Source: Desmodesmus armatus
Taxonomy: Eukaryota > Chlorophyta > Chlorophyceae > Sphaeropleales > Scenedesmaceae
Direction of reading: 5' to 3'
NCBI GenBank assembly: GCA_007449985.2
Contig: VIIQ02000070.1
Location: forward strand, 183,501-247,500
DNA: 64,000 nucleotides
Shown: positions 12,124-23,279 of the stretch, piece after piece
Position numbering within the stretch: position 1 is the first letter of the stretch
Layout of the letters: each line of letters begins with the position of its first letter
Made by a program: the position numbers and the translations under genes
The notes under the pieces: model-generated
The model's database searches: none
Told to the model about the DNA's origin: nothing
The model's input: only the letters and a program-made list of their open reading frames with translations

Positions 12124-15018
12124 ATGACAGCTCCTGAAGTAGTGCATTGGCAGCACCTGACGGAGGTAGAGCGCACCTGCCTAGAGGTGGCATTCGGACG
12201 GTGAGGTCACCTGGTGACTGTACTGCAGGCTGCCCCTCAGGCCTATGCTGTCTCGTGCCATCACGGAACGCTTTTGCCTACTGAACACTTGAAAATGACG
12301 ACAGTGTCATCAGCTTTGGCTGGGAGGACCCTCAGTGTGGGCACTCATAACCAGCCTCGTGTGACACACTAATTGTCCATTGTGTCTCTGTGCTGGCCTC
12401 CTGCTGCCTGGCAGGTGGCATACTTCAGCAGGTGGCAGCATACCCTGCTGCTGGCCCGATGGTACCCCCTGGTACAGAGACCCCCTGGGGCCCATCTTTG
12501 TGGCAGGCATACCCCCAAACCAGCAGCAGACGTGGCTGGAGGGGAGGCTGAAGGTGGCTGGAGGGGAGGCTGAAGGCCCCGGGGGCTAGCAAGCTCTTCG
12601 GGATATGCGGCAGGGTGCAGGGCCGCTCTTGGAAGGGTGTTGTTTGAGTGCATGCAGTAGCGTAAGGCAGAAGACTGCGACCCAGGCTCGAAGGCAAGGT
12701 TCAGGGCACATGTCACTGTGCAGGGCCGCTCTTGGTGGCATGCTGGGGCACTGGTCACCCCACGTACATGTGACAGTGCACTGTCATTGTCCTCCTTTGC
12801 TGCAGGGAGCCCCTCCCCCCACCGCACACGCACACAGGCACGCACGCACACACCCACGCACACACCCACCACCACCACCCACCCACCCACCCCCACTGTG
12901 ATGCTCGTCTCAATTCGCCACCTGCAGAGTGCTCACCCCTCCTCACACTTTCTTCACTGTCCTGTGCTGCTGCTGTTCTTTGCTGCTGACAGGGTGACAG
13001 CTGGATGCGTTGCTTCGCTGCTCAGCGCACCACAGAGATTGACCAGCAGCTACAAACTGCTGTGCGGGTCTCACTCATCCAACAAATGGTGCTGCTAGGT
13101 AAGCTGAGTGTTGCACTACGTTACCATCACCCAGACGTGGAGTTTTTGCACCGTCGCATGTTCCCGAGTTGGGATGTCAGTGCCCATTTAAAGCCAAGTC
13201 CTCCTCGTGACTGCCTGATTTGTTGTGTGCCTCTTGTGTGGCTGCTGCATTAGGTGCTGGCTTGGACACCCGTGCATGGCGGCTGCAGTGGCCGGCAGGC
13301 TTCTCGGTTTTGAGGTTGACACACAGCAAGTGCTGGACTTCAAAGACATGATCTTGCACGGCGGCAGCAGCAGCAATATCACCCCAGCCACCACAGGGCA
13401 GAAACAGCAGCAGCAGCAGACTGGGCCACCTGTGCTGAGCTGCCAGCAGAGGGTTGCTGTTGTGGCTGATGCAAGTAAACCAGAAGGTAAGGTGTCTTTG
13501 TGATTGCACACCCTCCCCTGTGCATTGCAGGGGGTGCAGGGCAGCTAGCTGCTAGGGCAGACAGTTCTGACCGTCAGAAAGTTTGGAAGCTGTGTATGTG
13601 TGACCAGAGATAGCTTGAAGCAGCAACTGCATGCCAAACCGGTCTACGGCCTGCCGAGAGTTTGAGGGTGCATACCCAAACCTTTGAGTCTCAGCGTTGT
13701 TTTCTAGCCATGATAGCTGCTGCTGCTGTTGCTGTTGCTGCTGCTGTTGCTTGTTCGCTCTTGCAGAGATGTGGGCCTGCTTGCTGTCCGCTGGTCTGTC
13801 TGCTGACACCCCTACCGTGTACGTGCTGGAGGGATTCATAGGTAGGCATTTGTGATGATGAGGGCCAGGTGAATGCATGGGCAATCCTGCAACTGGTGTA
13901 CAGCCGACAACCAAACAACAGCTGCAACAAGCGACCCACAGGCAGTCCTCAAGGCTCAGGGGCCGCCCCCTGAGTTGCAAGTGCTGCTTGAGTAACCAAG
14001 CTGTCCAAACAGTTGCTCTGGTTCATCATGATGGCACTGAGCCAACACTGTGCCCAGTGTGCATAGTATGCTTTACTACATTGACCTGTCACACAGCTCC
14101 AGCCTGCCGCATGTACCATGTCTTTACTTGCGGTGTAGCATGACGAAGACTGTCTTGACGTCGTGACTTCACATGCATTCCGTACATGCAGGCTACCTGG
14201 AGCGTGAGGCAGGCAACGTGCTGCTGCAGCTGCTGGCCTCCCGCAGTGCCCCCGGCAGCCGCATCATCATGACAGCACCACCCACACCCGCACAGCGCAG
14301 CATCAGCCACTCTGTCAAAAGTGCTGCTGCTGATGATGATGATGATAATGATGCCACATCAGCGCCAGGAGCAGCAGCAGGGCTGGCGCCGGGTGGCGAA
14401 GGCTGGTATGTGGATGAGAAGGGGGTCAGGGTTTACCAGACCAAACTGCATCACACCACGTTTGAAGAGCCGACAGAGACGCTGGCGAGGTGAGGGCGCC
14501 TGTGTTCGTGTGTGTATAGGGAGGGGGGTGCATCCAGCACAGGGAGTGCATCCAGCCAATGCATGAACCATGTCACCGTCCAAGGAAGGGAGTGTGGGGG
14601 GAGGGGTGCAGGGTGATGATGTTTGTGTGGTCCTGCGTTGAGATGTGGGCTCCAAGTGGAACGTCTGGGTAGGTAGGGAGGTCGGGGTGTCAGGAGGCAT
14701 TTGGGGCCAGCCCTCGAGTATCCTGTCCTGGCAGTGAATACTTGCAAACGGGTGCAATGTTTGTTTTTTGGGGAAAGGCAGCTAGTACTTCAGCACCTTC
14801 ATACCTGCAGCCAAACAACGTACTATCGTGTGGCTTTGCCGCTTTGACTTTGTGGTGGTGCTTTATCAGTTTGGGGTCCTGGTCAACATGCTGTGTGTCT
14901 TGCCTGCAGGTTGTGTGCTGCTGGGTGGGGTGACTGCAAGCTGCTGACAGCAGAGGAGCTGGCGGCCAAGTACGGTGTGCCGCAGGCGCAGCCTATCCTG
15001 TTGGGTAGCGTCGCGTAA
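12124..15018 (+). CDS. Class I SAM-dependent methyltransferase, copy 2 (one apparent frameshift)
   Basis: Exons are 12124-12200, 12415-12553, 12993-13098, 13254-13486, 13767-13841, 14192-14489 and 14910-15018, matching copy 1 exon for exon in position and phase. The product starts MTAPEVVHWQHLTEVERTCL and contains [26 protein letters not shown], the SAM motif GAGLDTRAWRL, TPTVYVLEGFIGYLERE and LLTAEELAAKYG. Exon 4 lacks one base compared with copy 1 in a T run (13308-13311), which throws [11 protein letters not shown] out of frame; exon length arithmetic confirms a single missing base. Exon 6 has a short Asp-rich insert where copy 1 has Ala-rich sequence. The intron that holds the tandem array in copy 1 is only 420 bases here. 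The methyl acceptor is unknown. It is either a functional gene with a consensus error or a recent pseudogene. Confidence 0.72.
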
Positions 15019-15870
15019 CCCAGCAGTGCGATGTGGTTGTTTCAGGTGCAGTCCTGTGCACACACTTTCTGTGCTGAATGCAGAGTGACTGGCACTCATA
15101 CCGCCCTTGCTCCCCTCTCTGTTGGCATTGCCAGCGGCAGCACCCAGCTGGAGGCTGCCAGCTATATCATAGCCCCAATGATGTCACTGATTTGGCTGAC
15201 GTGTGCATGTAGCGAGGATGGTGTGCTGCTGCTGCGGTATGGTCCCTCCTGAGGCCGTCAATATGTATCTATTGGTGTTTGAGATGATGTACATGGCACT
15301 AGAAGTATACGTAACATGCTTGCTTGGGATTCAGCTCAGGTGGTGGTGCATTGGGGGCTGGCTATATCTACAAGCCTCGCTCTGCGCCCAATGCACTGTG
15401 GGAGAGCAGTGCAGGATGCTGTCCCTGATAGCAGCACTGTAGTGCTGGCATGCGCGCTTGTATGGGGTTCGCTTTGAAACGTGCAATGACCTTGTCTAGT
15501 GTTTAATATCGAAAAGACAGAGGCACGACACACAAATTTAGCCGGCCATGGCAACGCAGCCAGCCCGTCATTGGAGTTGCTGCTGCCCAACCGAGCTGCA
15601 GAGAGGTATATTTTGCAGGTAAAAGTGGTGGTTGAGAGATTCTCAACGCCTGCTAGCAAGTCAGCAGTGAATGTACGGCTGGTGATCACATGTGTCGTGA
15701 TGACGACACATGACGCTTGCGCTGCCAAGGTTGAACACTCGCCGCGAAGCCCCCTATATGACAAAAGCACATCCAGTAGCACCGCAGACAAGCTGAGAAG
15801 TCTTTATATTACACCGGCAACCAGCTAAACTCAAGCAGCCGCAGCAACCGCCGTAGTTGCGAGGAACAAC
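15019..15870. other. Intergenic, no gene recognised
   Basis: This is the 3' flank of the methyltransferase and 5' flank of the membrane-protein gene. No exon is supported. TTTATATTACACC lies about 65 bases upstream of the 15871 start and could contain the promoter AT-rich box, but this is only suggestive. Confidence 0.35.
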
Positions 15871-16965
15871 ATGTACGCTCTGAGCAACCGCATTCAGAGG
15901 CCTGGCGTGGTGAGTGGGCGCTCGTCACTCAAATCATCAACACGCTCCGGCAACGTTTGCAGCAGCTCGATGAGGGCTGGCTGTCCCCGTAACCAACTGC
16001 ATTCTGCTCATGTACTCAGATCACATGCTGCAGTAGCTGGCCTTCTAATGCCACTCTGCAGCTGCGCAGCAACTTTCATGTGTCATCTTCGACTTCCAAC
16101 ACAAGAAACAACTCTCTAGCTTCTGTCACAGACACAATGCACACTTCAGCATCGGCATGCAGCACTGACACAGCACTTCTGAGCAGCCTCCTGCTGTATC
16201 CTCTCCTCAGCACTAGCGAGGCTTTTTCCTGCCATGTCACAAGCGCACGCCTCAGGTCAGAAACCCTGTGCTGACCACCCCTGCTTTTCTGACACCCTCC
16301 TATCCCCCTTGCAGGCCGTTGCTGTTGCCAAGACTTGCAGCAGTGCCCCCCTGACACCCCTGCGTCCCTCCACACGTGGGTCTACTGTGGTGCGTGTGGT
16401 GGCATTCCGCGAGGATGACAGGCGGGAGACCTTGAAGCGCGGGACAAGGGAGGCCAAGGGTCAGGTCAAGAATGTGCAGCGGCAGGGGCAGAGGGCTGTG
16501 GAGCAGGGCAAGCAGCAGCTGCAGCGCGGCCGCAACGGTGAGTCACTTGACTGGCCTACTAATGTGAGGGGTGCATTGAATTTTTTTTAGGTACAGGGGG
16601 GGGAGCCCACCGGCTGGCCACACACGCACCAATGCATTGAATGTCGGTGCATTGAATGTCGGAATGTTTGGGAGCACAATACAGCCTGCCTGAGGATGTG
16701 TTGCCATTTTGTGGAAGTACAATGCGTGTGTAAGGGGAGGGGCAGGCGACGATTTGGGAGGCATAGCGCATGCCTGCAGGAGGGTGCATTTGCTTATTCA
16801 TGCTGCTGCAATGTGGACAGGGGGTCGACAGTTTGGAGGGCACAATGCTTGCCTGAAGAATAATGCAATTGCCAGTTTGAGCAGGTACAACGTTTTTTAC
16901 GGGGTACACAGAAGCAGGGCCTGCTGTCACCCTTCAATCTGGCACAGACACCCACCCATTGCCGC

Positions 16966-17013
<48 letters not shown>

Positions 17014-17184
17014 TGCTGCTGCTGCTGCTGCAGGTGCCAGGAGTGGCAACATCGAGGCCCCTGTTGCCAACAACCCCGCCGTGTACGGCATCAACACAGC
17101 CGTGCTGGCTCTGGCAGCAGGACTCGCTGCAGCCAACCCTCAGCTGGTGAGTGTGGAATGGCCACAATACTGGCCACAATACAG

Positions 17185-17235
<51 letters not shown>

Positions 17236-20200
17236 ATTCCCTTGTCAACCACATCATGCAAGTTGCAAGGTTGCTAGCCGACCTGATGCAAGCCCCAGAA
17301 CGCAACCCGACTGGTGGCATAACACCAAAATATGGCAATTATTGACATAACATCAACAACTAACTGTGTGATGAAACCTTGTCGGCTGCTGCTGCTGTTA
17401 CCTGGCACTGCTGCCCACCTGGCGCCCTGCATTGCTCCCTGCCTGCCGCCCTGCAGGTTGCCAGCTTCCTCTTCAAGCCTGGGTTCCTGGCTGCCGGTGG
17501 TGCCAGCTCTGCCCTCCTGGAGCCCCTGATGCGCATTCTGTCCCTGGGCTGGTCCTCTGCCGCTGTGACTAACTACGTGCAGGGGGTGAGTAATCATTAC
17601 TAATGATGTGACCTGCCATGCGACAACAGCATACGCCGGCATGCGACACCAGTCGCACCAGTGTGACAAGCTTGTCCATTGTGTTCACACTTGTTGCCAC
17701 CGTGCATTTGCTGCATGCGGCTACTGATGGGATAGGTGCCTAGGTCAAGGTCATTTTGCCGCATCTCACCATTTCAAATGCAATGCTGACGTTGCAACTG
17801 CTGCTGCTACTGTGGCACATTTTCCCTGCAGGTTGGTGCCCAGCAGGATGATCTGGACAACCTACTGCACAAGCGCCTCAATGCCGGCCTGTCAACCTTC
17901 TGCATTGCCCAGGCACTGCTGCTGGTGAGCTGCTGAATTTGTAGGCTGGGGGTGTGGTTGAGGGCTTGCGATCAGGGTAGCACCGAACGTTCTGAACGAT
18001 ACAATATCGAACGCGTATCGTAATGCGTACGAACGTTCTGCCTCTAGGGCCCGTACGTTGCGAAATGCCGATACGTTGAGAGCATGATTGCAGACGCAGG
18101 GTTGCTCCTACTAAACCGCTTGAGAAGAGACGATCACTGTCAGCAAATTGTACCCCAAACATGATATCGAGGAGGTGGAGGGTAATTCACACGGGATGGC
18201 ACCTTGGGATAGCGCTACGCAGGTGTGGTGCGCTTGGGCCACGTGCCCGTATCGTTCGTACGTAATGTACATTACGCGTTCGATCGTTCTGGAAAGTGCC
18301 CAATTGTCCGTATTGCGCTACCCTGCTTGCGATCAATGCTTGCCATCTACTAGCATGTTGGACACACGGCATGCGTCTGCTGTTATCACTGATAGAGTCT
18401 TCCATTGACCCACTGCGCAACACACCACATACTGTACAATACAATACATGACACTGTTATGGCATGACTCATTTGTGTGACTGTCTAAAGTGCAGTCACT
18501 CATGGTGGCATCCAGCTGCTCACTTGTGCGGCCAAAATTAGAACATACTACTTACTAAATACTCAAATTTTTCAATTATAAAATAAATCGAGTATGGGCC
18601 TGCGGTCTTGCTGCTCCTTGGCAACCCCTCGTGCACAAGCCCCATTTGGCACTGCTGCTCATTGGCGGTATATTCTCCCACTCTCGTCCATTGCAGACCG
18701 TCCTGCTGACCTCTGCATTGGACAGTGTCCTAGGCAGTGCTTTGCGCACAAGCCCTCCCTGACACTTGTACATATTGGCTGTGTGTCTGATTGGTTGGTT
18801 GTTGCTTGCCACCAATTCCACTGCAGACCATCCTGCTGACCCCTGCATCGGACGCCGTCCTGGGCGGTGCTCTGGGCACAGATGTGCTGAACACCGGCGG
18901 GCTGGTTGCTCTCACTGCTGGCGTGGCGTTCCAGCTGTATGTGGCAAGTGTGAACTACGCACGCAACGCACCAGAGGGATACAATGCAGTGAAGGATGTG
19001 CGGGTGAGAGATTGTCTCAGTTTGCTGCTTGACGGAGCAAAACTGAAATTATGCCAGACTCTGGCATGACTCATGCCTCGGAGGCTGAATGCATTGCATG
19101 GCGTGTGTGCTCCTCATCCCTATGCATTCTTGACCACTGGATGCTGAAACTCTCAGCAGGAGGCCTCAAGCCACCAAGTCATTTGTCATATGCACCCTTG
19201 AATACCATATGCTTCAGTAACAATCAGCGTTCTGGCCATTCACCCCTGCTGTTGCTTTCACCCCTGCTGCGTCCCTGTCCAATGCCTACCTATCTACAAC
19301 TCACCCCAGGCCTGGATCAGTGAGGTTGCCAACACCTTCACTGGAGTCAACGGCTTCACCTCCCTCTTCTACGCCATCCTCACCGTCGGATTCTTTGGTG
19401 CCGGCCTGAGCTACCTTGTGGCCCCAGTGCCCATGCTGCGCGCAGTGTTTGGGGGCAGTGTGGGTGGCGCTGGGCCTGAGTCTATCGTGCTGTGGCAGCT
19501 GATTGGCATTGGGCTGTCCACCATTGTGGCACCTGCCTGCCTGAGCCTCAAGGTGTGTGTGAAATCGTGAATAGCAAGGGGCCCCCTACTGGTGGAAGTG
19601 TGCTCATCCTGCAGGGCAGCTCTAGGGCTCCCCTGCTGCTGCAATGCACCAAGCTACCATAGCCCATGATTATGATGCCAATGGTAGCCACACCATTCTT
19701 GCAAACCAGTTTTGCAGCATAACGAAGATGAATTGCGTCAGTGCATTGCCCAGTACACAGAGCCTATAACATGCTTGCTGAAGTACAATGTGTGTGCCTG
19801 TAGGAGGGTGCTGCTGACGAGGCCCTGCCTGATGTGCGCTACAAGCTGCTCAACTTGGGACTGGTGACAGCAGGAGTGGGACACTGCCTGGTGCTGCAGG
19901 TGAGACACGACCGCTGCTACTGCCGCTGTGAATTCCACGCTGCTGGTTGAGTGTGTTAAAGCATGTAATATGTCCTTGCATTGCTCCATTCCTTCATGCA
20001 CACAGCCTGCCGGCCTGCCGCAGGTTTGGATAACATGACATCCTTGTCAGACAGTCACTACGGTAGTTCTCCATGCGACAGACTCTGGAAAACCCTCAAC
20101 CACTCTACCAGGCCTTCAGCCCCTGAGATGTGTATCTTGTCAACCTTCTGTGCATGTGCAGCCTCGCCTTGGTGACCCTGCCACGTCTGGTGGTGGCCTG

Positions 20201-20278
20201 ATCCTGAGCACCATCCTGGTGGCCTGGGGCACTGCCATCGTCCTGGGAGGAAAGGGCCTGCTGAAGGGCAGCAAGTAG
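15871..20278 (+). CDS. Probable plastid multi-pass membrane protein (unknown function)
   Basis: Nine exons (15871-15909, 16315-16537, 17034-17146, 17457-17585, 17832-17924, 18827-19003, 19310-19552, 19804-19899, 20162-20278) join in phase to 409 residues. Residues 1-55 are rich in Ser/Thr/Arg/Ala with few acids (MYALSNRIQRPGV, LTPLRPSTRGSTVVRVVAF), which fits a chloroplast transit peptide. A charged helix follows (about 56-87, RRETLKRGTREAKGQVKN). About six or seven hydrophobic segments come next, near 104-122, 188-203, 222-240, 275-297, 313-335, 355-371 and 382-402. The end is a short basic tail (KGLLKGSK). I do not recognise the family. All donors and acceptors fit consensus and no lesion is present, unlike most neighbours. 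Two acceptors (exons 3 and 4) follow CTG-rich tracts. Confidence 0.85.
17973..18325. mobile_element. hAT-like MITE in intron 5
   Basis: The element starts CAGGGTAGC and ends GCTACCCTG, with longer imperfect inverted ends (GAACGAT-rich). It is flanked on both sides by the 8-bp duplication CTTGCGAT (17965-17972 and 18326-18333). CAGGG termini and 8-bp target duplications are typical of the hAT superfamily. At 353 bp with no coding capacity it must be non-autonomous. Confidence 0.85.
18697..18750 (+). pseudogene. Decayed partial copy of membrane-protein exon 6
   Basis: ACCGTCCTGCTGACCTCTGC preceded by TTGCAG resembles the true exon 6 start at 18827 (ACCATCCTGCTGACCCCTGC preceded by CTGCAG). Homology runs about 54 bases including the acceptor. 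The copy then diverges, meets a TGA and has no evident donor, so inclusion would truncate the protein. Confidence 0.75.
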
Positions 20279-21711
20279 GCGGGCACTCGCCAATACATTT
20301 TGGACAGCCGGACGGTGGATGATGCAATGGTGCTGCTGGTCGCGGTTGTAAGATAGGTTTGCAGCTCCAAGTGTGATGAGTCTGCGAGCCAGAAGAGTGC
20401 TGGTTGGACACCAGCTTTCAAAGGTGGTTTTGGGAGGTAAGGCATGCTGAAGAGTTGCGAGCATGTCATTTATGCTCCTTTATCTGGCAAGGTGCATGTG
20501 CGGAGCTGTTGCATGTACTGCGTCAGCATCATGCGCAAGTTGCAGTCTTGAAAATGGACTGGCGGAATTTTGAAAGTTGACATTGAAATTTCAACCACTT
20601 TCGGAAGTTGGCAGTGGTAGTGGTGATGGTGCTTGCATTATCCACTTGAGTTGATTGTGTGATTCACAGTAAACTCGCCAGCAATAGTGGCACGACAGTC
20701 TGCCATGGCATTGTGTGTTCAACATGGCATGTTGTCAACAAGCTGGTGGAAGAATGTAATGAAGAGATGCACTCTGTGAAATGATGTCTGTCGCATCATC
20801 GTGTGGATCGTTGGCTGAATACTGACACAAAAATTCTGTCAAACTGGTTTCAGGCATGCAACTGCCTGAGCACCTGCAATGCACACACGTCATTACAAAG
20901 CAGGGGCAACGCATGAAATGTCCAACCTAGTTGCCTAAGCCAACAATTATGCAGGTTGCACTCATCAATACGGAAATGGCTAGGTTACACCATCTGCTAT
21001 CTGCATCGCAAATTACGCGGCTATCTAACAGGGTCCAGCATACATGTGGCAGACTGATCAATGACACGGGCGCTTGTGCAGCAGCAGTACTACAGTGATA
21101 GTAACAACAGATGCCATCTTATATGGACATACATGAGCGCACACCAAGTGCAGTTCCCTGGCAATGCACAGTGCAGCACGCCACACCCCAGCAATGCATC
21201 AGTGCAGCAGTGCGGAAAACCCCCATCTCAATTTGGGTCAAAAGGCCGGGTGACAGACGTCTGCCAACAGTCTTGTGTTGCAACTTCAACCCAACACACG
21301 CCCTTGTGACTGAATCAGTGCAGGACGGCTGCATCTGCTGCTTGCGCAGTGCCTCCACAACTGCCACCCCCAACTTGCCAACTCCTTGTGCTGCTGCCAA
21401 TGCGCTGCCTGCTGCTTGCTGCCAACTCCTTGTGCTAGTAGCAAGCTGCCTGCCACACTGTCACAGTTACCACGATGGTGACCACAACTACAGCAGTAGC
21501 CACTAAAGAAGGCACAGCTGCACCGCCTTCAAGTTGGCAAAATTGCAATCTGTGACACAGCAAATACTCCCCGCTCCTCACCCAACCCCAGGGGGTGTGG
21601 GGCACACACACGCCGGCAAACATCAGATACTGACACATCTTCAGGGAAAGGGATGGCCTATGCACGACTGTGTTGGCAGCCCCTGATTGAATCAAGGCCT
21701 TGCTAAGAACA
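20279..21711. other. Intergenic between convergent genes
   Basis: This contains the 3' flanks of two convergent genes. No coding exon is supported. Long open stretches around 21061-21506 are CAG-biased and lack splice or homology support. Confidence 0.4.
20347..20351 (+). terminator. Candidate polyadenylation signal TGTAA
   Basis: TGTAA, the chlorophyte polyadenylation signal, lies 69 bases after the stop of the membrane-protein gene. Confidence 0.4.
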
Positions 21712-22430
21712 TCACCCACTACCTCTCTGGCACAATGAGCATTGGCAGCCTGTGATGGACCCACACGAATCATATAACACAGCGTAGGTGCCACCATCAT
21801 TCTGGCAGTTGCGGCACGCATAGAAGCAGGGCCTGGTGCACTTTGCACCAGTGGTCCCAGTGCTTGATGATGCTGGGGCCAAAGGCAGTGGTGTATGTGC
21901 CACTGGCAGCGGCGGCGGCACTGCCGGTGCGACTGTGGCGACAACTGCTGTTGGTGGCAGTCGTGCTGATGGTTGTACTCGTGATGTGGCCCCTGCTGCC
22001 GCAGCAGTGCTGCTGCTGTTGGTGGTTGTGATGCTGGGCGGCCGTGGAGGTGCACCACCACGTGGTGGTACTGTTGGCACCACTGTTACTGCTGTTGAAG
22101 TTGCTGCTGCTGCCTGTGCTGGCACTGCTGATGGTACTACCACTGCACCATCAGCCCTGGGTGGTGTTGCTGCTGCTGCTGGTGGTGCTGGTGGTGGTGG
22201 GGGCTGTGGAAGTGCTGCTACTGTAGCCGGTGCTGCCATCAGGCCCTGCACAGTACCAGCTGTTGCTGAGGGCACAGCTGCAAGGGTTGCTGCTGGTGAC
22301 TGTGCTGCTGTGGCTGGCAGGCTTGGCGATGCTGCTGCTGCTGCTGCTGCTGCTGGCCGCGGTTGTGGTTGTGGTGATGCTACCCTAGCAGCTGCTGCTC
22401 CTGGTGGCAATCGTTGCTGCGCTGGTGCTA

Positions 22431-22461
<31 letters not shown>

Positions 22462-22794
22462 AAGTCGTGATGTTGACAGTGGTTGAGGTGGTGCTGCTGT
22501 GTCCCCACTGGCACGCGGTGTGGACACTTCACTGGACCCCAGGCAGACAGGACACGGACAACTTGTGATGGACTCACACGCAAAGGGGTTTGCATACACC
22601 CCACCCGTTGTGATGCAGCTCTGGCACCGCTGATAGCATTGTCTGCTGCATTTGGGCGCGGCAGCAGCTCCTGTTGCAAGCACCCGCGCTGAAGCATATG
22701 TTCTGGTTGCTGCTGTGCTGTGGGGTGCCTCTGTCAACAGGATGACAGCAAGCAGGACTACCCGCAGGGTGGCAATGGGCCGGGCCTTCATCAT
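21712..22794 (-). CDS. Secreted protein with two cysteine-rich modules and a Pro/Ala linker
   Basis: The chosen start is ATG at 22794, which begins MMKARPIATLRVVLLAVILL, a typical signal peptide; the frame is open further upstream but without such a feature. The mature protein (about 360 residues total) has one cysteine module near residues 45-85 (KCSRQCYQRCQSC ... CPCPVC) and another at the very C-terminus (KCTRPCFYACRNC ... CQCSLC). Both follow C-x3-C-x3-C-x2-C-x12/13-C-x5-C-x-C-x2-C. They flank a long Ala/Pro/Thr/Ser-rich linker with PPPPPAPPAAA-type runs, as in hydroxyproline-rich algal wall glycoproteins. A cell-wall or extracellular-matrix role is inferred. The cysteine module is not one I can name. 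An intron upstream in the 5' UTR is possible. Confidence 0.7.
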
Positions 22795-23242
22795 CTTGCC
22801 TACAAGCAAATATAACCTGCAGGGCAAGCAGCGACAGACGATAGCCTGAATTGTGGCAGCATGCATTCGAGTGTGCATGGCTTCATGAGAAAGTGGTGTC
22901 AGTATTTCAGGGCCAGGGGTGGTGGTCTACTGCTACACATGCGCAAGCTTGGCTGCGTGAGTCTGCCAAGTCACAGAGCGGCCAGTGCATCCAATGCACT
23001 GGCTACCAGATTGGGGGTTCGGCACCGTGCATAGTATGCTTTGAGCCTGTGCTACAGCAGGTTGCAATATTGCAGTCGCACTGCAAAATTGCGTGTCTGC
23101 ATGAACGCATGCAGACAGGACTCCTGTCTTCGTTCGGAACGCAGTGCACGGCGTGACTGGCTCTGCCTCAGCAGTGCTCTCGTAACCCTTGCGCTGCAGC
23201 ACGCTGGTCTGCATCATGCAGGGCCGGCTGCTGCAACAGCCA

Positions 23243-23279
<37 letters not shown>

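Noticed and set aside
21836..22486. 216-residue plus-strand Gly/Ala-rich ORF
   Set aside because: Antisense shadow of the Pro/Ala linker of the secreted cysteine-rich protein.
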